Numbered from the stretch's first letter, positions 14,057 to 26,743 are shown. The stretch: DNA of 64,000 nucleotides from Whitmania pigra (GCA_021613335.1 JAJTWR010000353.1:2033932-2097931); one strand, 5' to 3'. The notes: a model not told the origin generated them from the letters alone. Made by a program: numbers and translations.

Positions 14057-15081
14057 ATGTTTAACTTCTATCCTGACTGTGAAACCTCAGGAATGGGAAA
14101 TCTGGACGACCCAGGGAGCAGTGGAGGCGATGACAACGCAGCCCACGAGGAAAAGGTTCTTCCAGCTAAAAAGAGGAGATGCAGAACTACTTTCAGCACC
14201 CAACAGCTGGAAGAATTAGAAAGGATCTTCCAAAAGTGCCACTATCCTGATCAGACCACGAGGGAAAATTTAGCTGCCAAATGTTCGCTTACAGATTCAA
14301 AGATACAAGTAACTTAACTTGAATAAAGACGTTTTATATTTTAAAGCACACGCTTATCAGATCGACTTATAACTTTTAAAATTCAAAATTACGATTCAAC
14401 AATTTTCCTTTAAAAATGTCTTTGAATCTGAATATAACTTGAATATATAAAAATTACTTGGTTTACAAGTTTAGTGTTGAATATTTCGATTATGTGTTAC
14501 CTAAGGTTTGGTTCCAGAATCGGCGCTCAAAGTGGCGCAAACAGCAGACAAACAAAGGCTACCAACAGACTAAGAGCCAGCCTAACCTTCCCGGCGTATC
14601 CCTCAAGGCCCCAGAGAATCACGCAATTAAAGTTTGCTCACCTCAACCATCGAACGAACCCACGGCGACTAATTTTAGCAACCAATCAGAGGTCGGCGCC
14701 TCCGTTTCGCCTTCGTATTCTTTTCCGCTGCTTCCGCCATTTTCCACCTCTTGGCCGAGTCTGTCGCGGACGTGTTTCCAGAACAACTCGATCTTCACCT
14801 CGTTTTCGTTCAACTCCCCGTTCAACGAGATGCACAGGGAGACCTCGTGTACCACTACCCTAACGGGATCGAACCACGGCTCCAACCAGACCTCAATTGC
14901 CGAACACTCGATTCAGAAGAATCTTGCCGCTCTCCATGCCAACGATTCTGATCAGTTCTTTCTCCTCAAGAACGGAGAGTACCACAATCCATCAATCCAC
15001 AACGTGCACGCTGTTGATCCCGGATTTGACGATGGTAAACTGGATAGCTCCATGAAGCCAGTTTATTATTCATTCGAGTGA
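14057..15081 (+). CDS. Paired-like homeobox transcription factor
   Basis: Two exons, 14057-14308 and 14506-15081, joined in phase 0 across a 197-bp intron, give 275 residues. The homeodomain starts at KKRRCRTTF (about residue 37) and runs through [13 protein letters not shown] to [12 protein letters not shown]. The intron falls between the residues before VWFQNRR (homeodomain positions 46/47), the usual place in paired-class genes. Residue 50 is glutamine, as in paired-like factors without a paired box. Such proteins bind TAAT-type sites in the nucleus. Upstream of the homeodomain is a short acidic/Gly-Ser stretch; downstream are ~180 residues rich in Ser, Asn and Pro with no OAR motif that I can see. 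The start could be ATG 14057, ATG 14093, or an earlier exon, because CCTCAG at 14085-14090 would serve as an acceptor. HYPD and LEELE place it in the paired-like group, but I cannot assign a family. Confidence 0.85.
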
Positions 15082-15353
15082 CCTCGAATTTGCGGAAGGG
15101 TTTTTTTTGTAAAAAAAAATGTTATAAAACAAAATATGCAAGTGACACAGTGTATTCTTTAAGTTTCTCGCTACTTGATTTCATTTTGGTTAAGTTCATC
15201 GTTCCGTTAAGCTTCATAAAATCGGGCAATGTTTTTATTTTTAACGAAGATCTTAATTAATAATTAATTGATTTAGCTTAAGTCATCTCATAATTCGAGA
15301 AAATTCGAGTTTCGTTTACAGCTTAATTGAGCTGCTTATCGTAATAGTTCCAT

Positions 15354-16155
15354 TTACACTTCGAAAACTTCCGGAAAAAGACGCACTTCATATTCTTCAT
15401 ATGAAACTTCATATTCTTTGTCTTCCTCTGCCGACTTTTCCAAAAGTGCGAACTCGTCGTTCTCTTTGACATTCAGAAGATGCAGATGTTCGTGCAGATC
15501 TTCGTCAAATGCCTTGTCTTTAAACAGCGTAGCTAACCTTTCTGTGAAATGAAAGCGAGTTTTTCCACTTATCATTAAGTTTAGTCTCATATTTTTAAAT
15601 TAATAAGAAATATACTACACATCAATTTTCTTTGTTGAGTTATAGTTTTTTTTCTGTGCCGCGAGTCAATTCAATTCGCGGTTTGTCTTAATTTTTTTAT
15701 CATTTTCCTAAATGGCAAAAATCTGGCGTCGAAATTGTTCGAGTGGACACTTGAAAATAAACACAGTGACAATCAACTGGTGCTAATTAGTGTAAATCAT
15801 TGTCAGTTCAAATCAAAGGCAAACGAAGGCCGCTTTTGGAGCTCCTGAGAGCTTCAAGCTCTCAAAAATCCAAGGACGATTTGGTTCAAGGGAAAAGTGG
15901 ATTGAGGAGAGCTTGGTGTTTGGTGTACAAGAAGGGAGAGATAGTGTTATTATTGAAAAGAGAATTTGTCTTTTAAGTTTACTTTTTAAATTTTGTTTTT
16001 AATTTAAATTTGACTTAAAAGTTAACTATTTACATTTAATATGTATTTAATAATATTTAGGAACTATTTTAAATTACTCACTTGGAAATTCTGGAAGATT
16101 CTCAGCGCCAGCAAATGGGTAAACTTGTTTGTCTATTTCGATGTTCGTAAATATA
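15354..16155 (-). CDS. Candidate acidic protein, C-terminal exons, unrecognised
   Basis: A terminal exon from about 15557 to the stop at 15354 follows a good acceptor (TTTCATTTCACAG). It encodes a very acidic end (KDKAFDEDLHEH, KENDEFALLEKSAEEDKEY). A second exon at about 16143-16088 ends at a canonical donor (GTGAGTAA), joins it in phase 1 and encodes QVYPFAGAENLPEFPK. A possible third exon at about 16993-16950 encodes GKVNLDELDGVED and would join in phase through a GTGAGG donor. Phase agreement and bias toward acidic codons support coding, but I recognise no domain and see no start. It converges on the homeobox gene, whose stop is only ~270 bp away. It could instead be chance open frames. 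Confidence 0.35.
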
Positions 16156-17979
16156 ACCCATAAATATTAGTGGCAGGAAATAAATATTAATGCTATTGAT
16201 TAGCAAGTATCTTATTTATAAATATGCACATATCAGTTGCCCGGCATAAATAATGAGTAATACAAACCACTGACCCAAAATGTAAGGGTAGTACTCTTTT
16301 TTGGAACCTTAGCTAGGACGTGGTAGTAGAGAGAATAAACTGAATCTATTAATCAAGCGAAATTATAAGTTAAATATAATTATTCAATTAATTTATTAAT
16401 TAGCTACTACGAAAGTAATTTGGGAAACATTTCTAAGAACGGAACTTTCCAGCAACTTAATTGTTATTTGGCATATTTTTTAATTTCTCGAAAATACTTA
16501 AAAGTACTTAGTTATGTTAAAGCTTATTACCATAATTACTATTATTATATTCATAAATTAATTAAAATTTTTAATACAAACCAGAGGAAGACCAAAAACT
16601 TGAGGAAATCTGAAAGGGTCTCCTGGTGTATGTAGTAACTGACGACAGTGGCCGCCTTAAGAGCTGGAATTTCGTGACCAACTTAGTGTCCAAGGCTGAC
16701 GTCCACACTGAAAATAAAAGCATAATTTAATTATATATATTTAGCTAATATATCATTAATTAAAATGTATACAATTAGTTAATTTATTAATTAAGAATAA
16801 TAATAAACAAACGTATAAACTTCATGTATGCGAATGTAAACGTATGCCTGTCTACTTTTTATTGTGCTTATTTATCACCTCGTAACAGAAAAAAGTTATT
16901 ACAGAATTAAAAAATTAATCAAAACAATTTCCTCCTCACTATCTTCCACTCCATCAAGTTCATCAAGGTTCACTTTGCCCTTTCTGATCTGATCCAATTG
17001 GTTGTTGTATACGAACAGTTTTTGTGTATTGTGGAAAATCAAATTTTGATGGAGTTGAATGTTGTGAAAATTTATTGTTAATAAATTAAGTTAACTATTT
17101 GAAATTATGCGTCGTCATATTCAGAGAATAAGAAATAATAATAATTTTAATTTTTATATTTGTATTCATACACTTTGGATGCTTAACAAGAATTCAGATC
17201 TAAACCAATTCTCATTAATTTCCAAACTTTTTTAACGAGAGTACAATATGAAAATATTTATCTTCTAATAAAATCTTAAATTGTTATCTTTGGAATGAAA
17301 TTTTCGGAAGAATTTTTGCAAATATTTATAATATCACATTTAAAACGTTGCAATAACTAAGTAAAATGATGACAATTCCAAAAAGTCACACCAACTTGAC
17401 AATAAGTATACTCCGGGAAAATCAGTAAACTAACTTTTGAGCATAAGACCTCTGTCGTTGGAGATCATTTGTTCTTCCTTAAGGTTTCTTTTGTTATGGG
17501 ATTGATCCCGTCAATGAACACGCACATTGAAATCATAGGCAACATGGAATAGGCAGGAAAGTCATTTCAGCTTTTGCGGTGCCCTCTACCTTCTGCCCCC
17601 TGCCCCTCCACCCCCAATTACGTCCATGGGAATAGGGATAATAATTGCTTTAACATATGTAACATAACAAGAACAGCCTAACATTCGTCGTGATTAAGAA
17701 GTCCAAAGCATATGTCATTAACCAGTACTTATATTTAATACTCATTAAATGAAACAAAAAAAATTATTAAAAACTTTAAATAAAAAAATGTATCAAATAA
17801 AGAAAATCCTGCTGTAACGTCGCTTTAGTAAATAAAAATGTAAATAAAGAATCATCTTAAAACAGTTTAATATGATCTATTGTTATTTGTAGTTTTGTTT
17901 ACATCGGGTACTGCGATATTACAGCGATAACGTGTGATTTCTCTCGTTACATTTCCCATACTAACTTTAGATAATAAAC
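16156..17979. other. Intergenic, upstream of bystin
   Basis: AT-rich. Contains one possible exon of the acidic minus-strand gene near 16.95-17.0 kb. On the plus strand at 16.62-16.71 kb a short stretch reads LVYVVTDDSGRLKSWNF, like one blade strand of a WD40 repeat, but no partner blades are visible. The bystin promoter must lie at its right end; no TATA box is evident. Confidence 0.35.
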
Positions 17980-20900
17980 ATGGGAAAGAATAAAAAGCAA
18001 AATACTGATCGCCTTAACTTAAAGCCAATCTCCTTAGCGGAGCAACTGGCTCCGGGGGAATCATTCAAACAGCCACGACTGAAGAAACGCAAGAGAGAGG
18101 AAGAAGAGGGAGTAAGTCCATACTGTTTGTTATTTATTTTTTGACAATAATTTTGGATAAAAGTTCTGTTTTGTTTATGATTACTGAATAGTTGCAACAT
18201 GTTATAGCAAAAAAGACATAATAAACCACAATGGGCTAACACGTTGAAATTTACTTAACCAGCATTTAATGTTTATTCAATAAATGACAATATGACTAGC
18301 TGATGGGAAGAACAATAATCATTTAAAATGGATATTATTTGATCTTATTGCAGCATGTCACCCAAAAAGAAATGAACAAATTCTTGAAACTGGCCAGGCA
18401 ACAACAGGCTGATAATGATGGAGTTGAAGAGATGGACCAGTGAGTATATTTGAACATTTAGCACTCAGTTGTGCTTAAACTAACATATCTTCAAACCATG
18501 GATACTAAATCAAAATTGATAACTAATGATAATGCTGCAATCAATGATGTATGTCTTCTCCAAATCATAGCCAACCCTTCTTAAAACAAAATGTCATAAT
18601 TTTATATTTTTTGTTTCAAGGACTCCCCAGCCATCCAAAGAAAAGCCTTCCTACTCCAGGGTGTCGGCCACTGCAGGTTCAGATCACGAGAGCGATGCGG
18701 AGAGCACGGGATACGAGGATTACGATGACCAGGTAATTAATTTCCAACGTGCACTTTCTTTTACATCATTTTCTACGAATTATCTCGACTTTACCGTTTG
18801 ATTTTAATTCAAGGTTCTCGACGATGAAACGAAGAAGGAGCTCGAGGAGTTTGCGAAAAACCTCAACGCAGAAGATGACCTGGCTGATGACTTCATTGAT
18901 GCAGTGAGCACGAGACAGACTGAGATTTGCAGCCAAATGTCAGGTGAAAGAAACTTGTTTTGTTATATTTTTTTGGTTTGCTAATCCTGACATGTTAAAA
19001 ATTGAGACCTATTTTGAATCTAAATGTCATTAAAGACAATTGTTTAGACTACAAAATTATTGTTAGAAACAAATCAAGAGCCTTGAGTCACACTATTTTA
19101 GCTTCTTTTGTGTTTTATTGAATAAAATGTATCTAAATTTAAAATAATTGACCCATTTTAAATGTAAATATAAAGTTAATGCTCTAAAAATGGTCTAGTA
19201 AGGAATTTTCCTCAACAGAATCAAGTAGATTAATTCAGAATCATTTTGGCTTCAGATGCTAGGTCTGTAGGGAACACCGTTGACGAGAAAACTGCCAACG
19301 TGTACAGGATGATGGCAACTTTGATGAAGTCGCACAGAAATGGTCCCTTGCCAAAGCCATTCAAATTGGTTCCAAACCACAGCAAAAGAGAGGAGGTGAA
19401 ATGGAAAATTTTCAACTATTTATTACTATTATTATTTTTTTCATTAAAGTATTTTTCAGTATATGTTTGATTTGTGTTTAATATTTAGTTAGCTTATTAG
19501 AACACTTGATTGCTACTTTAATGTGCAGTTTGTCTATTTTTTAATTGTACACATTTTTAATGATGTAATATATTCCTTATATTTTATAATACAACTCTTC
19601 AAACAGCTCATGGAGTTGATGGAGCCCGAAAATTGGTCAGCAGCAGCAGTGCACGAAGCTACTTGCATCCTCGTCTCGAATTTGAAGGGCAACGATGCTG
19701 CGAGGTTGTGTTCAAGTGACAAATAATCTCTCTAAAATTAATAATAATAATAATAATAATATAATAATAATAATAAAAGGCCATATGTGAGATACCATGT
19801 GTAGATGTTAGAAGCCAATTTTTATTAAACTTACTACAGACTATTTTTCAAAGGTTTTTAAATTAAGAATTGTTTTAGATTCATGGAGAGAGTCCTTTTG
19901 CCTAGAATTAGAGATGACATCAGACAGTACAACAAGTTGAACTTTCACCTCTACAAGGTTGATCTTGCCATTTTTCATGACCTTTTATATATTTCACCAT
20001 CATGATATAAATTAATAATAATAATATTATATCACAACAATACATACAAGTCAATGTTTATTGTTTGAAATATTTAATTAAAATTATTTGATTACAGGCT
20101 CTCTTCAAATGCTTGTTCAAATGCTACAGTTTTGTCAAGGGCATTCTTCTGCCTCTTTGTAGGGTTGGTTGACAATTTTGTTGAATAATCACATTTAATT
20201 ATTAAACTAATTGTTGTAGTGGTGTTATAATTAATATGATTATTATATAATTAAGTCTATGTATTCATTACATTGTAATATTGTAATATACTCAGAACCT
20301 TGTCTTATTATCAATAATTTTAATTAACATAAATTAAGTTTGTGTATTCATTACATTGTAATACTCAGAACCTTGTCTTATTATCAATCTCCCCAATGAA
20401 TAAGTTATTATGTTAGATTAGATATACTAACCATTCCTCTCAAGCTGCTCACAAGTAAGGATAAAACTCTAATAATTCCTTGTGTCCAACTCTTCTTAGG
20501 CTGGTGACTGCAACACTAACGAAGCAATGAAGATTTCTAGTATCGTCACCAACGGTTCAATAAAAGAGGTCTCCGTTGGTCTTGCAATCTGTGAAATATG
20601 TGCCATGCCCTATTCTCCAGCCAACATGATCATCTTAGGGGCCCTAGTGGAAAAGAGATGTGCTCTTCCAATCCATGCCATCAACTCCACCATTGTTTTT
20701 CTGCTTGGGTAAGAGGATTCCACTGCAAAAGTGGTTTAACTAAAAAAAGTGTTTGCTTGGTTTTACTTTGTGTAAATTCCTGATATCTAGTCAGGCAAAT
20801 TAATATAATAATTTTCATAGATTGTAATATATTTTAGAAAGTATTCTAACTAATACACTTGACTTTTTGCTACGGTTATTAAAGATTCAAGAAAGAAAAG

Positions 20901-21062
20901 AAGAAGCCACAGAGATGGTTCTCACTGTTGAAGAGTCTGGTAAAGCACTACAAGGAATACATACCAGCAGAAGCCAAAACAGCTTTTGTAAATATGCTGG
21001 AGGGAAACAGGTTTCCGGAGATTGCCTCATTTGTACGTCAGGAACTCAAACCATCGCAATAA
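17980..21062 (+). CDS. BYSL: Bystin (40S ribosome biogenesis factor)
   Basis: Ten exons join in phase: 17980-18111, 18354-18439, 18621-18732, 18814-18943, 19256-19395, 19607-19704, 19879-19957, 20098-20163, 20500-20708, 20885-21062, for 409 residues (human 437). Bystin (yeast Enp1) is a nucleolar and cytoplasmic factor bound to pre-40S particles and needed for 18S rRNA maturation. The N-terminus is lysine-rich (MGKNKKQN), followed by acidic stretches (YEDYDDQ, AEDDLADDF). The conserved bystin fold begins near residue 165 with GPLPKPFKLVP, then EPENWSAAAVHEAT, LPRIRDD, YNKLNFHLYKALFK and KGILLPLC. It ends with the family block on KEKKKPQRWFSLLKSLVKHY. The helix region around CEICAMPYSPANM is more divergent than in most animals. 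All introns are GT-AG. The start fits the first basic block. Confidence 0.93.
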
Positions 21063-21077
21063 TTTCAATAGGATTTA

Positions 21078-21083
21078 AATAAA
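21078..21083 (+). terminator. Poly(A) signal of bystin
   Basis: AATAAA lies 16 bp past the bystin stop codon, a close but workable distance for the cleavage signal of this transcript. Confidence 0.6.
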
Positions 21084-21179
21084 ACAAATTATTTCGAATT
21101 TATTGTTCTCATTCAATTCCATTTAATCAATCCAGTCATTATTATTAATATATACATAATATAAATCACAACAAGTTTG

Positions 21180-22145
21180 AATGGTTCCACAAATTACATT
21201 ATCTTTTGGACTTGGATCTTAGTGCTATTTTCAGCCCTAGAGTTATTGATTCAAATGTCAAAGCCACCTACAACCAAATAATTTGGCTAGAACCAAATGC
21301 TACCATATCCATGTCTGGATTTAAGTTTTTTGCATCATTAAACAAATGTTTTCAAATCATCACTAGACCATACCCTTATGATGTGGACCTGTTAAGGAAC
21401 ACAAACCATCTAAAGCCAAAACATTTACTGCATTGCCTTATCATATCACATCATGAGACTCATCAGATCTAATGTCAGAGAAGCACACTTCCAAATACTC
21501 CATATCTTTTATTTAAGCATAAGTTGGTTCAGTCTAGATTTTATAATGATAAATAGTAAACCAACTGATCACTTTTAATTGGGTTAAGTTATGTGAAATT
21601 GAATTTCAATTAATAAGGCAACTTAATGATTTAGGTTAGTATCTATTTACATATATTTTATCTGTTTCATATTCTAAATTTGTTGAAATCGTTACAAGCC
21701 TCTTCTCCCAGTTCGCAATGATTTCATCATAAAGTCATTTTTGAATGTCAGGATGGAGGGCCATAATGTAGCCAAATATAGCAAGAATGTTTGCAGGTGT
21801 CTCTTAGCCCTCCAAAATAATATTAAATTTTTGAGCTATGACTTCGGCATTTGTCAATCCAACTATATCAAATATTAAAATAATAAGCTGAAATGCTTTA
21901 ATGCCTTTGCATTTTTTAAATTAATAATAATTTACAAATTCATCTCTGTTGACTTTAGCTGTTCCACAAATCTTTTCTAACAGGCTTTCACTTTATTCAT
22001 TTTCCTTGTGAGCGGCAAAGATTATATGCAGAAGGTCAATGTGCCCCTTGAAAATTACTCAGGTTGCATTATCAAATAGGTTAAAGATTTCCATCACTTA
22101 CAAATGATCATTTAAATTACCAGCAACATGCTTCAATTCATCAAC
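21180..22145 (-). pseudogene. Cytochrome P450 relic
   Basis: Degenerate minus-strand copies of P450 exons lie in the right order: last exon near 21.2-21.27 kb, the K-helix exon near 21.47-21.54, the I-helix exon near 21.68-21.88 (TTGTCAATCC and the surrounding bases still align), and the preceding exon near 21.94-22.06. The haem-binding and PERF exons are absent, the ETLR part is lost and the I-helix exon carries stops. It is the oldest-looking and leftmost member of the array. The 200 bp between its last exon and the K-helix remnant are unrelated sequence, so an insertion or deletion removed the missing exons. Confidence 0.75.
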
Positions 22146-22516
22146 TATCAAGCCTAACATAAATAACCGTGGAACTTACACATTAAAAAAAAACGTTTCA
22201 TTATTTAAGCATACTTAAAATTCATAAAATAAATAATTTCCATTTGGCCATTTTTATGTACTGGTTCACTTTGTTTGCAAGGGACCCAAGATCTACTTTG
22301 CTGTTCTACGTAATGTTAATAAACACTTAAATCTTTATGCTTTTCAAGAAGCACTGAAACACTTCATTAATAACTACCAGTAGTCATGAATGTTTGGTAA
22401 CTCATTTTTCCCTCCCACTGTTAGAATCCAACCATTCCTGGAGCTCTTCAAGCAGACCCACCTCTCCAGGACTTCATGGGACAGTGAAGACACAAGGCGA
22501 CTCTGATTCTAAATTT

Positions 22517-22521
22517 ATGGT

Positions 22522-22553
<32 letters not shown>

Positions 22554-22556
22554 AAC
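22517..22556. repeat. (ATT)n microsatellite
   Basis: Short run of ATT triplets immediately left of the inverted satellite copies. Confidence 0.8.
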
Positions 22557-22805
22557 TTTTCCGAAAAACAACAAAATGCGAAAACTTCATGGTCAAAAAT
22601 CTTTTTAGTTGCTCAGCCAATATCAAGCTAAATTACAGCAAAATAATCATCAAACAATCCTCTTAAAATAGCACTGGCTAGATTTTTAAATATGCTTTGT
22701 AATTCATTGTAAAGTTGCTTTAATTATGGACAACTTTTCCGAAACACATCAAAATGTGATAACTTCATGATCAAAAATCTTTTTAGTTGCTCAACCAATG
22801 TCATG
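22557..22805 (-). repeat. About 1.5 units of the 42-kb satellite, inverted
   Basis: The reverse complement of 22557-22640 reads as the satellite unit found at 42.4-43.7 kb (motifs AAAAGATTTTTGACCATGAA and CGCATTTTGTTGTTTTTC). The motif recurs 172 bp later at 22729-22800. It lies between the P450 relic and the first intact P450. Confidence 0.8.
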
Positions 22806-23270
22806 AAATAGCGTTATTTGGTGATTCTTATTTCAGTTTTTGCATTACTTCGTCAACTGTCCTCTAGCTAATGATACTAATTAAATTATGTTAGACTTAC
22901 GCTTGCGCAAACTCTATAGTTATAATTCCAGCTAGATTTTTAGTTAGATACACCATACAAAAATGTTTTTGTCACCCCTTTAAAAAGTTATAAAAACTTT
23001 AGAACATGCCTACGTGGTTTTTATTTCAGATGAACTGACTCAGATTGAAGTGTTGAAACAAAAATATCTCCAAATGTCTCAATCACATCTTTGAGTCACA
23101 CTATTACTAATAAGGGTTTTTTAAAACAAAATATAATCAAATAATTTCTTTTATTTTCTCCCATAAATCTATTTAGTTAAAGACACTAAGCAATAAACTG
23201 ATGCTAATCTTATCTTTAGCAGGATATTGCTGTCAAAATAAAAATTCAAATCAATACAATGACTTTGCAG

Positions 23271-26200
23271 CTACTTTCTCTTTTCAACTTGTATTTTTAT
23301 GCCATTTACAGCTCTCAGAGACATCGTTTCAAATACCAAAGGCACCTGAAATCAAATAGCAGTTTATTGCAACTTTTTACTCAACAATTTTATCTTGCTA
23401 AACAAGTTTATGAGCTAAATGGAATCAAAATTCACTGGTGTCTCAGAGCAGGCAAGAAATTTGAACTTCCTCATCATATTCACTATTGCCATTTTCAGCT
23501 CCAAGATGGCCAATCTCATACCAACACAGTTCCTGGGTCCAACTCCAAATGGCATGTATCTCAAAGGCTCAATCTTGCCTCTCACAGATGGAGAAAATCT
23601 GTTAATTTTAAACATTTGTTTGTCAGCTTCAATTTCAAAGTATTGCTCAGCAACCAATCCAGCATGATGAAACTAAAGCAATAAATTTTCAGACATTTAA
23701 AGCTTGCTAATAAATAATCACCAAATTACATATTGATTTACAAACAAATTAAGATATTACTCAAATGAAGTTATCTGTTTGATGGATGTAGCTTTAAATA
23801 AATAAATGCAAAAGCATAAAAACCTTTCTGGGTTAAATACTTCTGGTTCCTCCCAGTATTCAGGATCATTTTGCAATGCATAAATTGGAATAACAATGTT
23901 CATACCTTTAGGAATGAACAAACCATTGATGGTCACATCTCTCGATGCAACTCTGTCAGTTCTGCCAAATTTATGTAATTCACAAATGTGATTAATTACT
24001 AAATTTCATTAATAAAAAATTTCGTTCAATTAAATAAAAAATAAAATATCACAATAAAATTTGGCTTTGGCAGAATAACATCACCCTAACCTTGGTCCTG
24101 CTGGGTACATCCTTAAAGTCTCAGAGAAACACATTTCCAAATACTCCATCTCTTTGATGGAATCATAAGTTGGTTCACCCTAGATTGAATATTTATAGTA
24201 ATAAATATTGAGCATAATGATCACTTTATTTTGATTAATAATGAGTTGTATAAAAATGAGTTTCTATTAATATAACTTATCAATTTACCAATTCAAATGT
24301 GTTTAAACTTTTTTATTATTCTATTTTTAAATTATTGATTGTTTAACTAATTTAACCTCTTCTCCCAGTTTTGCAATGATTTCATCATAAAGTCGTTCTT
24401 GAATTTCAGGATAGATGGCCATATTGTAGCCAAATAGAGAAAGTGTGCCTGCAGTTGTCTCAAAGCCAGCCAGAAAAAACAAAAAACCTTGAGCTTGGAG
24501 TTCTTCATTTGTCAATCCTAGTAAATCAAATATTAAAATAATCAACTGAAATGTAATTTAACGTGTTAAATTAATTTACAAATTCACCTCTGTTGACTTT
24601 AACTGTACCAAAATTCTTCTCTGACTGACTTTCACTTTCTTTATTTTCCATGTGAGCAGAAAGCATTATATGCAAGAAGTCAACATGGCCCTTAAAAATT
24701 ACTCAGGTTGCACGAAATTGAAAATAATTTTCAAACAGCCTTGAGATTTCAATAACTTACAAGTGAATTAGTTACATTATGAGCAATACAACTCAGCTCA
24801 TCAACAAGCCTAGTGTGAATCACCATGGAGTTTACAAATTAAAACACACATTTTTTAACATCATTGCTAACATTTTTAGTCAATCCAATTTGTCTTTCCT
24901 TTGCAACTCTGTCAACCACATTGCAGAAAAAGTTTGTTGTAGACTTCTCAATAATCCTGAATCCAAATTTCTCAAAGAAATGGTAGAGCATTGGAGAGAA
25001 CACTATGAGAGTGATGAAATAATAAGTTCAACAAAAAATAAACAGAACAATCATAGATATTTATTTGGTTCAAGCCTGCAGCATTCCACTTTGTGTGATT
25101 TGAATTTAAAAAGATGTATAACAAAAAACAACAAGCAAAACCAACCACCACAATTTCAAAATTCACGATTACAATGACTGAATGCATCTCACGATTACAT
25201 AAAAACAGCTTACTAAACAACAGCGTTGGGCCATTGAGCTTGAACTTGAACATTTTTGAGGCATTCGTGACAAATTCATTTTTTGGATCGTTGTGGGAAT
25301 CAATCTGAATGCCAAATGCAGTGCTGGCAATCACATCCATTGTATAAGTTCCACACAGCCTGAGGTTTTTTTTTAACATATTAAAGGTTATAACTATTTA
25401 GGAGTTTACCAATTTCTAATCCAAATATTGAGTTGAGGAGAGAGCATGAATACAAATTAATTTTCAAATATAATGTCTCACTCTCTGAAATCAAAAACTT
25501 CTCCAGAATCAGCTTTGTTAGAAAGATTTACACAGAGAGTGTCACAGCACTGACCCAAATGTGATGAAACCTAACACAAAAAGCAAAATAAAAGTACAAC
25601 AATATATAACAATACAATATCAGGATATGATAATGAAATCAGTAAATAACTTTAAAATATTTCAATAAAAGTATGTCGTACGTTTCTGCCTTAACAGGGA
25701 TGTTAATCTAAAATTATTTTAATCAGTTCGAGATGCTCAGGTGCTGCTATACAAGTAACTTTAAATTACTTTTCTCATCTTTCCACTGCTGAAAGTTGGC
25801 GTTAGGATGCCCCTGACATGCTTCCAATGGTCATCTTTTAAAATCAAAATCATCTTGTCGAGTGGTGGTACAAAGAATCCCACATCAACGCGATTTGTAA
25901 AGAGATGGAAGTCTTTTATCAAGATTTGTTTCAGGATTTGGATATCATGGATGATCATGGCTGGTCTTTTACCCATAAAAAACCTTAAAATGGACATCAA
26001 AAAGTAAATGTTTTAGAATCAAAAAACAAGATTATGATATAATTCAAGTTGTGCTGCTGTTGATGATGAAATTGTTTAACCCTAAAACAATTGTTACCCT
26101 ATTATGGGTCCATACTTTTTCTTCAGTTCTAAATCATATTTTAGCAGTCCCTGGAGGTAAATTTTAAAATAACTTAATTTTATTCTGATATAATGTTGTT

Positions 26201-26586
26201 TTTACTAATCTAGATTTAATTAATCAATCGTGTATTTAATTGATAAGGAAAAATTTATTACGATGGACTGCATTCCAAGCAAATTCCCCAAAACGGGTAT
26301 GGGTCTTGGCCCTTTGATCCCCAATCTTCTGAAGATCCCAAAATTCCATGTGGCATATCTGAATTTTTAATTTTGATGCTATTATTTATTTTAGTTTGAT
26401 TTTTTTTTAATTTGCTTATATTCTCCAACTCCGTAAATAAAACTTATAATTATTAAATATAAAAATGCTTTCAATCTCCATAGCAGCAAATTGTATTCAC
26501 TTGTAGCATCCAATAATTAATGTAATTCCAATTAATATCCAACTCGACAGCCAACTCGGCTTCAAAGCGTCAATCTTCTCGAGCAT
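23271..26586 (-). CDS. Cytochrome P450, CYP3 clan, copy A
   Basis: Thirteen exons join in phase: 26586-26501, 26358-26262, 26150-26098, 25983-25770, 25570-25482, 25359-25214, 25002-24872, 24690-24588, 24517-24357, 24179-24091, 23961-23824, 23598-23436, 23345-23271, for 514 residues. A haem monooxygenase of the ER membrane; the substrate cannot be read from sequence. Residues 1-29 form the membrane anchor ([11 protein letters not shown]), followed by the proline hinge [10 protein letters not shown]. Then come the C-helix WKHVR, the I-helix AGFETTA, the K-helix ETLR, the PERF-region NPER and the haem loop [10 protein letters not shown] with the axial cysteine. ETPVPL near the end matches the CYP3 C-terminal strand. 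Exon sizes 53, 89, 161 and 163 are those of vertebrate CYP3A genes. No stop or frameshift is seen. The 3-prime flank is shared with copies C, D and F. Confidence 0.93.
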
Positions 26587-26693
26587 TTTAGAAATACGAA
26601 ATAGCGTCCCAAACCCAGCAAAAATTTATTTCGTTTAGCTTAACCGAATCTTTCGTTTTCAGCCACCGCAGCTGCACTCATAAGCAGACAACT

Positions 26694-26743
26694 CCTTTTA
26701 AATGACAGGTTATTGCACAACAGAGGCTAATAGTGATGTAATC
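26694..26743 (-). promoter_or_regulatory. Putative promoter of P450 copy A
   Basis: About 110-155 bp upstream of the ATG. Reading on the minus strand, GATTACATCA is followed by TTGTGCAATAA and then ATTTAAAAGG. The middle motif fits a C/EBP or PAR-bZIP site, the first an ATF/CEBP-type site and the last a TATA-like box. The same three, in the same spacing, stand before copies C, D and F. Confidence 0.5.

Noticed and set aside
21206..21472. An 88-codon plus-strand protein
   Set aside because: Overlaps the antisense of the P450 relic's last exon and has no motif of its own.
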